Shown piece by piece: positions 52,825-60,860 of a stretch of DNA of 64,000 nt (positions within the stretch are counted from its first letter, which is position 1; each line of letters opens with the position of its first letter). This DNA is from CAYRWR01 sp964428015 (GTDB lineage: Bacteria > Spirochaetota > Brevinematia > Brevinematales > CAYRWR01). The position numbers and the translations under genes were made by a program. Where the stretch lies: the NCBI GenBank assembly GCA_964428015.1, contig CAYRWR010000002.1, forward strand, positions 62,001 through 126,000. Reading direction: 5' to 3'. The notes beneath the pieces were generated by a model. It was given only the letters and a program-made list of their open reading frames with translations. It ran no database searches and had not been told where the DNA came from.

Positions 52825-53565
52825 ATGTTTCAGAAAATTAAAGATCTGTATAAACGGTACGCTACCCTGGAACTATTAGTAATTATCGTTGCTGCAATAA
52901 GTTATCTGGGATTTAAAAATCTATCAACATTACCTTTTATAAAAAATTTAGTAAAAAACAGCTTTTTATCTTTCCATCAAAATAATATGGAAAAGACTAT
53001 ATATCTCACTCACATTGTTAAATATATAATCAGCATCGTTTGTTTATTTATTATCCCCTATTTTTTCAGTTTGATATTTCTCAGGAAGGACAAGACCAAT
53101 TTTCCATCGCTTCGTTTAAAATTTCACAAGGAAGCATTTCTGATTAGTTCCTTATTCATCGCCATAATGATTATTGCCATATTAATTATCCAAATAATCA
53201 CACCTCAGTTCAGGCAATATTACCCCATGGCAAAATTTGCTGCAACCAGCATCAAATATTATCTCCTATATTCTTCACTCTATGTGCTATTTATTTTTTC
53301 CTGGGAATATTTCGCCCATTCCTTTCTGCTCTTTCCTTTCGAAAAAAAATTAGGTAAATATTCCATCCTAATCAGTCTGTTACCCTTTATTATACTCCAT
53401 TTCGGTAAACCCTTACCCGAGCAGTTTGGTTCCATTGTTGCCGGGGTGGCTCTGGTACTACTGGCTAGAGAAACCCGCACCTTCTGGTATGGAGCTATTA
53501 TTCATGGAATTATAGCCATGACTATGGATATTTCGAGTGTTATATTCCGACTAAATAATTTATAA
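52825..53565 (+). CDS. CPBP-family membrane protein (possible intramembrane protease)
   Basis: 246 residues with about six to seven hydrophobic helices. The C-terminal part fits the CPBP (Abi/CaaX-like) motifs: FIFSWEYFAHSFLLFPF in place of E-E-x-x-x-R (here W-E-Y-F-A-H), then ILHFGKPLPEQFGSIVAGVA, then FWYGAIIHGIIAMTMD with the third-motif His. The second Glu and the Arg of motif 1 are not kept (Glu-Tyr, His), so proteolytic activity is uncertain. Its own promoter is upstream. rnhC starts 13 bases after it. Confidence 0.75.
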   Translation: MFQKIKDLYKRYATLELLVIIVAAISYLGFKNLSTLPFIKNLVKNSFLSFHQNNMEKTIYLTHIVKYIISIVCLFIIPYFFSLIFLRKDKTNFPSLRLKFHKEAFLISSLFIAIMIIAILIIQIITPQFRQYYPMAKFAATSIKYYLLYSSLYVLFIFSWEYFAHSFLLFPFEKKLGKYSILISLLPFIILHFGKPLPEQFGSIVAGVALVLLARETRTFWYGAIIHGIIAMTMDISSVIFRLNNL

Positions 53566-53578
53566 AATAGAGCATCCT

Positions 53579-54391
53579 ATGAATTTAGAGTTGAATGAAA
53601 TTCAAATTTTAAAAAACAAATTAACTTCAAGTGGTTTTTCTTTTTCTCCCATGGATCATGCCTGGTGGAAAGCATCCCATAATAAGGGACATATAATTGC
53701 TTATAAAAGTGGAAAAATTCTGATTCAGGCCAACCCGCAAAACAAGCCGGAATTGGAGAAACTGGTACAGGGCTGCCTACCCCAGGAAGACAAAGGCGGG
53801 GTCCTATTAGGTTTGGATGAATCAGGAAAAGGAGATTTTTTCGGTCCCCTGGTACTAGCGGCAGCGCTGGTAAATCCGGAACAGACCAAAGGCATCAAGG
53901 AACTGGGGATTATAGACTCCAAAAAAATGGATGACAACCAAATCAGAAAATTATACCCCGCTTTATCCCGGCTTATATCAATAGAAGTGACCATTTTAAA
54001 TCCTGAAATCTACAATCAAAAATATTCCATCTACCGCAACCTTAACCTTTTATTGGTGGATGAATACAGTAGTCTGATTAATAAATTTTCTGGAAAAATG
54101 ATCGAAACTGTAATACTGGATAAATTTTCACAATCAGAACTCCAGAACCGGACTATCAGGAAAGCTTGCCCCTGGCCTTTAAAGATAGAAGAAAAAGCGG
54201 AGCGATACCCCGCGGTAGCTGCAGCATCTGTAGCTGCCCGGTTTCATTTTTTAAAATGGTATGATGAGCAAACGAGAGAATATCCTCGAGGTTCCAGCAC
54301 CTTTTCTAAAGAACTGTTCCTGAAACTGAAAGAACAAATGCCCACAGAAGAATTTAACCGTATCGCCAAAAGTCACTTTCTTCAAGGGTAA
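53579..54391 (+). CDS. rnhC: Ribonuclease HIII
   Basis: RNase HIII cleaves RNA-DNA hybrids and differs from HII by an N-terminal TBP-like domain. Residues 1-75 form that domain (LKNKLTSSGFSFSPMDHAWW). The catalytic domain begins GVLLGLDESGKGDFFGPLVL (D-E-S-G-K-G-D signature), followed by KELGIIDSKKMDDNQIRKL, ETVILDKFSQSEL and RYPAVAAASVAARFHFLKWY. The 270 residues are slightly shorter than in Bacillus. RBS is weak. It is the second RNase H in the window, with rnhB at 9 kb. Confidence 0.92.
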   Translation: MNLELNEIQILKNKLTSSGFSFSPMDHAWWKASHNKGHIIAYKSGKILIQANPQNKPELEKLVQGCLPQEDKGGVLLGLDESGKGDFFGPLVLAAALVNPEQTKGIKELGIIDSKKMDDNQIRKLYPALSRLISIEVTILNPEIYNQKYSIYRNLNLLLVDEYSSLINKFSGKMIETVILDKFSQSELQNRTIRKACPWPLKIEEKAERYPAVAAASVAARFHFLKWYDEQTREYPRGSSTFSKELFLKLKEQMPTEEFNRIAKSHFLQG

Positions 54392-54459
54392 TTTACGAGT
54401 TACATCATTGAATATAGTGGCTACATGATATATAATAGATTCTATTGAGGAGTTTTATC

Positions 54460-55323
54460 TTGAAATCTCAGAATCAAACCGCAGTCTTACTTTTATCCTG
54501 CCCTGATCAAAAAGGCATCGTGGCCGAAATATCTCATTTTATTTTTATTAATGGTGGAAATATCATAGATTTTGACCAGCATACTGACAGCGAATCGGAT
54601 ACCTATTTCATGCGTATGGAGTGGGAAATACACACATTTTCTATTCCCCAAAATAAAATTGGAGACGCTTTCAGTTATATCGCGGATAAATTCCATATGA
54701 AGTGGCAGTTGTCATTTTCAGAGTATATACCCCGGATGGCTATCTTTGTCTCCCAGTTTGACCACTGTCTATATGACCTTCTGCTGCGCAGACAAGCCGG
54801 TGAGATTAGAGTGGATATTCCCCTGATCATCTCCAATCATGACAGCCTGAGAAAAGTCGCGGATTATTTTGAAGTACCTTTCCACTATATTCCAATCAAC
54901 AAAGAAAATCATAGTGAACAGGAAAAAAAGCAGCTGAAACTTCTGGAAGCAAATCAGATAGACCTGATTGTTTTGGCCCGATATATGCAGATAGTGGGGG
55001 ATGAATTTACCACACGTTATGAAAACCGCATTATCAACATCCACCATTCTTTCCTACCCGCTTTTGTAGGAGCCAAACCTTATCACCAGGCTCACTCCCG
55101 TGGAGTTAAAATCATCGGTGCCACCAGCCATTATGCCACACCCGATCTGGATCAGGGGCCAATTATTGAACAGGATGTTGTTAGAGTCAGTCACCGCGAT
55201 TCCATACCTGATCTGGTGGAAAAAGGTAAAAATCTGGAAAAACTGGTACTATCCCGTGCCGTCAGGCTGCATCTGGAAAATAAAATTCTGGTCTACCGCA
55301 ATAAAACCGTCATTTTTGATTAG
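54460..55323 (+). CDS. purU: Formyltetrahydrofolate deformylase, TTG start
   Basis: PurU hydrolyses 10-formyl-THF to formate and THF. The N-terminal ACT domain has AVLLLSCPDQKGIVAEISHF and GGNIIDFDQHTDSESDTYFM. The C-terminal formyl-transferase-like domain has IPLIISNHDSLRKVADYFEV, PFHYIPINKENHSEQEKK, LARYMQIVGDEFTTRYENRI, INIHHSFLPAFVGAKPYHQA with the catalytic His, and GATSHYATPDLDQGPIIEQD. GAGGAG seven bases before a TTG at 54460 gives the start. An earlier TTG (54445) overlaps the RBS itself. 287 residues. The end is 4 bases from the convergent TPR lipoprotein gene. Confidence 0.94.
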   Translation: MKSQNQTAVLLLSCPDQKGIVAEISHFIFINGGNIIDFDQHTDSESDTYFMRMEWEIHTFSIPQNKIGDAFSYIADKFHMKWQLSFSEYIPRMAIFVSQFDHCLYDLLLRRQAGEIRVDIPLIISNHDSLRKVADYFEVPFHYIPINKENHSEQEKKQLKLLEANQIDLIVLARYMQIVGDEFTTRYENRIINIHHSFLPAFVGAKPYHQAHSRGVKIIGATSHYATPDLDQGPIIEQDVVRVSHRDSIPDLVEKGKNLEKLVLSRAVRLHLENKILVYRNKTVIFD

Positions 55324-55327
55324 ACCA

Positions 55328-56311
55328 TCACTGATTAGTTTTACCAGGACTAGGTGTGACAGTATTGACTGTATTTGTCCCTGCCGGCGGTTGTTTCTTT
55401 TCAACCGGCTGTACCACCACACTAGTTTTATCCTTGTCTTTCTTCTCAGTATCCTGGAGTTGTTTTTTATACTGATTAATCAGAGCTTTGATTTCCTGTT
55501 CTTTCAGATCGCTCTTCATGCTTCGGGCCACATTTAATCCCCGATTGAAAAAATGATCCCCTAATGAATAATTTCCGCGGTTATAGGCAATTTCTCCCAA
55601 CCTTTTTAAATCATCAATGATACCCAACGGGTTTTCGGATATTTTATCATAATTAAGTGCTTCCAGATAATTCCGCTTGGCATTCAGCCACTCTTTATTA
55701 TCAAAATATATTTCACCTATATTATAGTAGTTATTGGCAAGCTGGTCATAAAATTTTTTACGTTTATTTATTACCTTGGCACGATTCAGATTCCATAGCG
55801 CTTCGTGGGGATCACCATTCCTGCGTAGAATAATCCCCAGATTATTATAAGCGACAGCCTGCTGATTAGGAGTCTTGGCTAAACGTAAAGCCTGCTTGTA
55901 GCTTTTTATGGCCTGTTCGGGCAGGCTCATACGCGAATAAAATTTTCCCAGTACAATTTTTACATTAAAGTCATACTGATGTATTCCTGTAAAACGAATA
56001 GTATCTACAGCTGAAAAAATATAATTTGATGCTTCATTCATTTGACCCAAAGCTATATAAACTGATCCCAGATTCACTTTGACATTTATCTGTTCCGCTA
56101 TATTGTCAATCATCTTGGCTTCATTCAAAGCCAGATTCAAATAGTTCAATGAGGTCTGAAGGTTGCCCGTGGCAAAACCTTCAACCCCTAGCCGCAGGTG
56201 GTCTTTGATTTGATTTTTAATGTCATTTCTAATAGTGAGGTTTTTACTCCCTCCACAGGAACTAATAATCAGCACAAATAGGAATATAATAGAATATTTA
56301 ATTTTACTCAT
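55328..56311 (-). CDS. TPR-repeat lipoprotein of the Mla-type operon
   Basis: 327 residues with a lipoprotein signal peptide (IFLFVLIISSC, lipobox I-S-S-C). At least five TPR-like helical hairpins cover about 35-240 (LGVEGFATGNLQTSLNYLNL, VNLGSVYIALGQMNEASNYI, AYNNLGIILRRNGDPHEALW, NNYYNIGEIYFDNKEWLNAK). A polar C-terminal tail rich in K, P and T follows. It is likely a periplasmic interaction protein tied to the lipid transporter. It overlaps mlaD by four bases and ends the cluster. It is not the usual MlaC or MlaB. Confidence 0.85.
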   Translation of the reverse strand: MSKIKYSIIFLFVLIISSCGGSKNLTIRNDIKNQIKDHLRLGVEGFATGNLQTSLNYLNLALNEAKMIDNIAEQINVKVNLGSVYIALGQMNEASNYIFSAVDTIRFTGIHQYDFNVKIVLGKFYSRMSLPEQAIKSYKQALRLAKTPNQQAVAYNNLGIILRRNGDPHEALWNLNRAKVINKRKKFYDQLANNYYNIGEIYFDNKEWLNAKRNYLEALNYDKISENPLGIIDDLKRLGEIAYNRGNYSLGDHFFNRGLNVARSMKSDLKEQEIKALINQYKKQLQDTEKKDKDKTSVVVQPVEKKQPPAGTNTVNTVTPSPGKTNQ

Positions 56312-57096
56312 CGATCCCCTCCTTGAATAGAAGTGCTGCTCTTGGTTTTACCTGTCCCCATACCAAATGGAAGGTTCTGCATCACTTTCTTTAATTCCAT
56401 AAGATTTTCCTTCAAAAGAAGAATCATTTCGCTTTCATCTTCACGTGTCAGATGGTCAACATTACGAAGAATACGTTTTAACTGGTAGGAAACATCTGAT
56501 CCGGAGTCTCCAGCCATACCTTTCATAATGCTGTTTAAACTACGGGTGATACCCACAATATTAAACATCAAATCCGGTAAAGTAGCACTCACAGTTCCCA
56601 CAATATCATTGACCCTTAACATTAACTCATCCTGTTTGGGTGGAAATTTTTCTGTATATAAGGCTATAAGCTCCTGGCCCCGGGGCATATCAGAAGAAAA
56701 TACCAGACTACCGGGAGCCAGGCCCGGTTCGTTACTGCTCACCGAAGGTATAAGTCTTAAAAAAGCACTACCTAAAAGCTGTTTTTCTACTTTTAAAACA
56801 GAATCCCGTTTTATATGACCTACCGCAAAATCACGGTCCAGTACAATTTCCAGACGTACTTTATCTGATTTATTAAGCTGGATCTTGGATACACTGCCCA
56901 CTTCCAGCCCTTTGTATTTGATAGGAGAACCGTTTTTAATGTCGTAAGTTTCATCCAGGATAGTCACATAGCGGGATTTTAATTCAAACAACCCGCTTCC
57001 TTTACCGATCAGAATTATCATCACTATCATGAATATAATCGCAATTAATATGAATGAAGCCACGCTTTTCTGGGCTTTTTTAAATATAAAAGGCAT
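56308..57096 (-). CDS. mlaD: MlaD-type MCE lipid-binding protein
   Basis: MlaD is the periplasmic ring protein of the Mla phospholipid transporter. One N-terminal helix (ASFILIAIIFMIVMIILIGK) is followed by the MCE domain (YVTILDETYDIKNGSPIKYK, GLEVGSVSKIQLNKSDKVRL, DSVLKVEKQLLGSAFLRLIP). A C-terminal helical part follows (QDELMLRVNDIVGTVSATLP, NIVGITRSLNSIMKGMAG). The 262 residues are longer than E. coli MlaD (183), with a helical tail of Mce type. It starts 32 bases after mlaF and overlaps the TPR lipoprotein gene. Confidence 0.9.
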   Translation of the reverse strand: MPFIFKKAQKSVASFILIAIIFMIVMIILIGKGSGLFELKSRYVTILDETYDIKNGSPIKYKGLEVGSVSKIQLNKSDKVRLEIVLDRDFAVGHIKRDSVLKVEKQLLGSAFLRLIPSVSSNEPGLAPGSLVFSSDMPRGQELIALYTEKFPPKQDELMLRVNDIVGTVSATLPDLMFNIVGITRSLNSIMKGMAGDSGSDVSYQLKRILRNVDHLTREDESEMILLLKENLMELKKVMQNLPFGMGTGKTKSSTSIQGGDR

Positions 57097-57128
57097 TCAA
57101 CCCTCCTTTGTAACTCAACACTTTACAC

Positions 57129-57854
57129 TTATTCCAGGTTCAGAATATGACGGATATCTTCATCCTGAGAATTTTCCAGTTCCTGTGGTGTCCCAATGTA
57201 TATTATTCTGCCCAGATCCATGACTGCTATCCGGTCGGCTTGAGTCATAGCCAGTCGTCCGTCATATGTGGCTAAAATCTGGGTCACCCCTTTTTTCTTA
57301 AGATCAGTCATGACTCCTTTTACTTTACGTGTGGTATTATTATCCAGGTTGACCAGCGGTTCATCCCAAAAAACGATTTCAGGATCATGTGCTATAGCAC
57401 GCATGATGGACACTACCATTTTTTCCCCGGTAGACAATGAAGAAGGCCGGTTTTTCAGATCATCCGTGAATTTAAAAAGATCTACCAGCTCCTGGATTTT
57501 GTGTCGTATTTCTTCTTCTTTCATCGTCGTATGGTAAATATAATACAATGACAGGTTTTCATATATGCTCATATTTCCTACCAGAGCAGCGTTCTGGAAG
57601 ACAAACCCGCTTTTTTCGTGGTATTCCAGCATTTTGGTCTTGCTGAAATCATGGACCGCTTCTCTATTATAGAGCACTTGTCCGCTGTCTGGATAAGCCA
57701 GGCCACTAATTACTTTCAGCAGAGTTGTTTTACCGCAGCCGGAAGGCCCTACAAAGGCAAAACTCTCTCCATTTTCAATTGAGACATTCATATTGTCTAA
57801 AACCTGGCAATCGCCATACTTCAAGTTGAGAGATTTTAATTCCAGACTTCCCAT
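57129..57854 (-). CDS. mlaF: MlaF-type ABC transporter ATPase with divergent switch and signature
   Basis: Powers the MlaE permease. Walker A is AFVGPSGCGKTTLLKVISGL, the Q-loop is GFVFQNAALVGNMSIYENLS, and Walker B is EIVFWDEPLVNLDNNT. The signature is LSTGEKMVVSIMRAIA instead of L-S-G-G-Q, and the switch strand is TQILATYDGRLAMT, with Tyr where the H-loop His normally stands. The 241 residues fit the family. It lies 4 bases after mlaE. The departures suggest altered ATPase cycling but do not rule out function. Confidence 0.9.
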   Translation of the reverse strand: MGSLELKSLNLKYGDCQVLDNMNVSIENGESFAFVGPSGCGKTTLLKVISGLAYPDSGQVLYNREAVHDFSKTKMLEYHEKSGFVFQNAALVGNMSIYENLSLYYIYHTTMKEEEIRHKIQELVDLFKFTDDLKNRPSSLSTGEKMVVSIMRAIAHDPEIVFWDEPLVNLDNNTTRKVKGVMTDLKKKGVTQILATYDGRLAMTQADRIAVMDLGRIIYIGTPQELENSQDEDIRHILNLE

Positions 57855-57858
57855 GGGC

Positions 57859-58647
57859 CTACTTTAAAAATAAAATTACGTCAAACAACACTTCCAGAAT
57901 AAATACCGCAAAGATTCCTTTGACCACAGCATTGGTGGTCACAATAGGTACTTGTGTGGAATTCTGCGCCTGGAAACCATGATACACAGAAATAGCAGAA
58001 ATAAACAATCCGAAGAAAATCGCCTTGAGAATTCCGGCCAAAACGTCCAAAAGACTAATGGAACTCAGTACATATTGCGCGAACATTAAAGGGCTGATCT
58101 TGCCCATTAATACTCCTACCAGAAAACCTCCAAAGATACCTATAGCATTGAAATAGACCACCAGTAACACCATACTGATAGCCATACCCATAATTCTGGG
58201 AAAAATAATCATCTTTAGAGTATCTATTCCTTCCATTTCCAGGGCGCTCATCTCGTCATTGATATTCATGGTGGCAATTTCAGCCGCGACGGCGGTACCG
58301 GAGCGCGCTATTACAATAATAGCGGTAAACAAAGGCCCCAGTACCCTGATAATAATCAGAGACAGAACAGTGCCGATGGTATTAAATTCCACCACACCAA
58401 AATTTTTAATCTGTTCAAACAGAAAGAGGACTGTCACTCCTCCCAACGAAAATGCCGCTATAGAAATAATACGTAAAGCCAGGTTGCCGGTAAAAAAAAT
58501 CTGCATGGTAAGTATTTGTCTGACTATACGTTTTCCCTGCGGATCGGTCAGATACTCATAAATACTGAAAATGATAAGTGCAGCGACTCCGCCCAGATAC
58601 TTGAATCTGGACTGTATATTCTGTCTGATCCTGGCCAGGAATTTCAT
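57859..58647 (-). CDS. mlaE: MlaE-type lipid transporter permease
   Basis: MlaE/YrbE permeases form the inner-membrane core of MCE lipid transporters. The 262 residues have about five helices (GNLALRIISIAAFSLGGVTV, VLSLIIIRVLGPLFTAIIVI, GMAISMVLLVVYFNAIGIFG, KGIFAVFILEVLFDVILFL). The conserved cytoplasmic block ARSGTAVAAEIATMNINDEM with SALEMEGIDTLKMIIFPRIM is the family hallmark. It overlaps the small membrane-protein gene upstream by four bases and precedes mlaF. Confidence 0.93.
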   Translation of the reverse strand: MKFLARIRQNIQSRFKYLGGVAALIIFSIYEYLTDPQGKRIVRQILTMQIFFTGNLALRIISIAAFSLGGVTVLFLFEQIKNFGVVEFNTIGTVLSLIIIRVLGPLFTAIIVIARSGTAVAAEIATMNINDEMSALEMEGIDTLKMIIFPRIMGMAISMVLLVVYFNAIGIFGGFLVGVLMGKISPLMFAQYVLSSISLLDVLAGILKAIFFGLFISAISVYHGFQAQNSTQVPIVTTNAVVKGIFAVFILEVLFDVILFLK

Positions 58648-58949
58648 TTTTTATTCTCTGCCGGGATAAATAAATTATAGAAGAAAGATAGTATCAGACC
58701 TGCTATTACTCCATCCACAAAAGAGAAGGCTGTGAGCATTAATAATGACCCCATGTTTCTTATGAGATTCTGGCCGGCTTTAAGATTAATATCATATCCC
58801 AAAGATAGTAGATTGGCATATATTTCCTGGAGCATTTTGACTATGCTTTCACCAAATCCGGTAAGTGAAAACCAGATACCCAGGACCAGGGCTATAATAG
58901 CAAAAAGGATCCCGGTGGATAAGGCTAAAGCTTTAGGTTCAATCTTCAT
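58644..58949 (-). CDS. Small DUF5676-like inner-membrane protein
   Basis: 101 residues: KPKALALSTGILFAIIALVLGIW-like first helix (positions about 6-30; actual start MKIEPKALALSTG), an amphipathic middle (ESIVKMLQEIYANLLSLGYD) and a second helix (LLMLTAFSFVDGVIAGLILS) with a short basic tail. The pattern, including K-A-L-A-L near the start and F-x-D-G near the second helix, resembles the small DUF5676 membrane family of unknown function. It overlaps mlaE by four bases and the sigma gene by 11 bases, so it belongs firmly to this operon. Confidence 0.6.
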   Translation of the reverse strand: MKIEPKALALSTGILFAIIALVLGIWFSLTGFGESIVKMLQEIYANLLSLGYDINLKAGQNLIRNMGSLLMLTAFSFVDGVIAGLILSFFYNLFIPAENKK

Positions 58950-59577
58950 GCTGCAACCCCCTGTGAAATGAATCTCTTAATGTCTGGTTCCAGTTATTGG
59001 AACTGAAATCTATTGAAGCATGACTGACTCGGCTGGCGAGTTTGGACTTCAGCTTCATGAGTATATTATCTACTTTTTTTGTGGAAATGGCAAGCTCTTT
59101 TGCTATGTCCTGATAGCTTTTTTTATCCAGATATAATGCCAGTACCGTTTTCTCCATCTCATCCAGCTCCAGGACTGCCTGCTCCAGACTGGATGAAACT
59201 TCCTGAAGCAGAACATCATCCAGAGGGTCTGATGATATGACAATGTCTTCCACATCCTGACTGCCGTCTGTCTGCTTCTTTATTCTCCACAATCTCTGGA
59301 GGGCATTATTAATCCGGTTACGTATGCAGACAGAGGCATAAGTAGAAAACTTTATCTCTTTCTCTTCTTTAAAAGTATCTACGGCATAGAAGAGGCCGAT
59401 CATTCCTTCCTGAATAATATCTTCCCTTTCCAACTGTGACATTTTATAGTTTTTTATAAACCAGGCGGTCTTAATACGATAACGGCGATAAAATTCATGT
59501 TCCGCCGCTTTACTGTAATTTAAGAGCTTAAGTAAATCTTCATCACTCTTTGAGGAATAAATGTTTCCGCTCAACAT
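58939..59577 (-). CDS. Alternative sigma-70-family factor (SigH-like)
   Basis: 212 residues with region 2 (about 15-95: LLKLLNYSKAAEHEFYRRYR, EREDIIQEGMIGLFYAVDTF, KEIKFSTYASVCIRNRINNA) and region 4 (LEQAVLELDEMEKTVLALYL, SYQDIAKELAISTKKVDNIL). Region 3 is absent or tiny. The region 2 text resembles Bacillus SigH and related group 3 factors. No anti-sigma gene is recognised next to it, although the adjacent two-helix membrane protein could be one in principle. It follows the kinase gene by 55 bases and leads the mla genes, so it may respond to the kinase or to membrane state. Confidence 0.85.
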   Translation of the reverse strand: MLSGNIYSSKSDEDLLKLLNYSKAAEHEFYRRYRIKTAWFIKNYKMSQLEREDIIQEGMIGLFYAVDTFKEEKEIKFSTYASVCIRNRINNALQRLWRIKKQTDGSQDVEDIVISSDPLDDVLLQEVSSSLEQAVLELDEMEKTVLALYLDKKSYQDIAKELAISTKKVDNILMKLKSKLASRVSHASIDFSSNNWNQTLRDSFHRGLQHED

Positions 59578-59632
59578 CCCTGCCTCCCGGAGTAATATCG
59601 GTAAATGACTCCTGAAACTGTGACTTTATCTT

Positions 59633-60769
59633 TCAGTCAGGTATAGAGCAGTTTTGCAAGGACAATGAAAAAGTAGTCCCTGTGTCTTTTTCTGAATGGA
59701 ATGTGATTTTTCCACCCAATACCCCTTCTCCCAGTAGTTTCATGGAGAATGTTCCTAATCCTCTGCCCATACTGGCTTTGGAGCTGAAATGTTTTTGAAA
59801 TATACGTAACTGAATATCCTCTGGAATATAGCCGGGGTTCCAGACATCAAATTTTACAATGTCATTCTCCACCCCAACTTCAATTTTCACCGCTTCACCC
59901 TCACTGCAAGCCTCCAGCGCATTGGTCAACATATTATTTAGAATCCTCATTAGTATAGAAAAATCAGACTCCATTTTTACATCAGGCACATGTCCCACTA
60001 TTATCTTTTTATTTATGAAATCAGGATGATGTGACAGAATGGAAACTAATTGTCCTATAAAATCAGGAATAAAAATTTCTGAAAGATGGAGCTGCAATGA
60101 AGGGTCTTTTCCCCCTGCCATACAGCGCTGGATATCTACTTCCTGCCGCAGACGTTTTATCATTAGCTCCATATCCTGGTATATCTTCCGGTGATCAATA
60201 TTTGTTAACTGGAGCAGGTCGGAGATTCCCATCATAGCTGTCAGTATATTATTCAGGTCGTGCAGAAAAATCTTCTCCATGTTCACCCAGTACTGTTGTT
60301 TGGTAATATCCTGAAGAAACAGCAAATAATATTTTTTATTTTCTACTTTGAGGGGTGAACATTTAACCTGAAAGGCAAGCTCCTGCCTTACTCCTTCCTG
60401 GTCAATTTCCAGTGCACAGGTCTTTTCCTGGGGTTTATCGAAGGTATCACTTAAAACAATGGATAGAGCTAAACCGCAACTGGAACAATGCGCGGAATGC
60501 CCACAACCTTCCGGATTTTCATGGCTGTGTTTACACTCCAGGGCTTCTCCGGGACGCATACCAAAAACGTTTCTGGGATCAGGTATTTTCAGACTGGTGA
60601 GAAATTCATTATTTACAGTCAGTATATGCCGGTTTTCATCCGCAATAGCCAGTATACTGGAAAGGCTTTGCATTAATATCTGAATTACAGTGGAGTGATT
60701 GATGATTTCCAGTTCTCTTTCCAACATATCGGATGAACTTCGCCGGGCAGGCGGGTAGTATTCTGACAT
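59633..60769 (-). CDS. Cytoplasmic PAS-type sensor histidine kinase with Cys/His cluster
   Basis: 378 residues without a transmembrane helix. The PAS domain (about 25-170) contains FGMRPGEALECKHSHENPEG and CGHSAHCSSCGLALSIVLSD. This Cys/His-rich insert is seen in a group of soluble kinases and may bind metal or a cofactor or sense redox. The H-box is MEKIFLHDLNNILTAMMGIS with His in H-D-L-N-N. The ATPase part has ILNNMLTNALEACSEGE (N box) and MGRGLGTFSMKLLGEG (G box). There is no receiver domain and no adjacent response regulator. It is the first gene of the sigma-mla cluster. Confidence 0.88.
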   Translation of the reverse strand: MSEYYPPARRSSSDMLERELEIINHSTVIQILMQSLSSILAIADENRHILTVNNEFLTSLKIPDPRNVFGMRPGEALECKHSHENPEGCGHSAHCSSCGLALSIVLSDTFDKPQEKTCALEIDQEGVRQELAFQVKCSPLKVENKKYYLLFLQDITKQQYWVNMEKIFLHDLNNILTAMMGISDLLQLTNIDHRKIYQDMELMIKRLRQEVDIQRCMAGGKDPSLQLHLSEIFIPDFIGQLVSILSHHPDFINKKIIVGHVPDVKMESDFSILMRILNNMLTNALEACSEGEAVKIEVGVENDIVKFDVWNPGYIPEDIQLRIFQKHFSSKASMGRGLGTFSMKLLGEGVLGGKITFHSEKDTGTTFSLSLQNCSIPD

Positions 60770-60860
60770 CTCCTGCTCCTCAAGCTATACAATTAATTTC
60801 TTGTTACCATAATTCCCATTTTAGATAACATGAGATTTTTTAGCAAGTGATTGGAGAAAT

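Noticed and set aside
51815..60769. Pairing of the orphan response regulator with the Cys-cluster kinase
   Set aside because: They are 7 kb apart on separate transcripts; nothing in the sequence shows that they work together.
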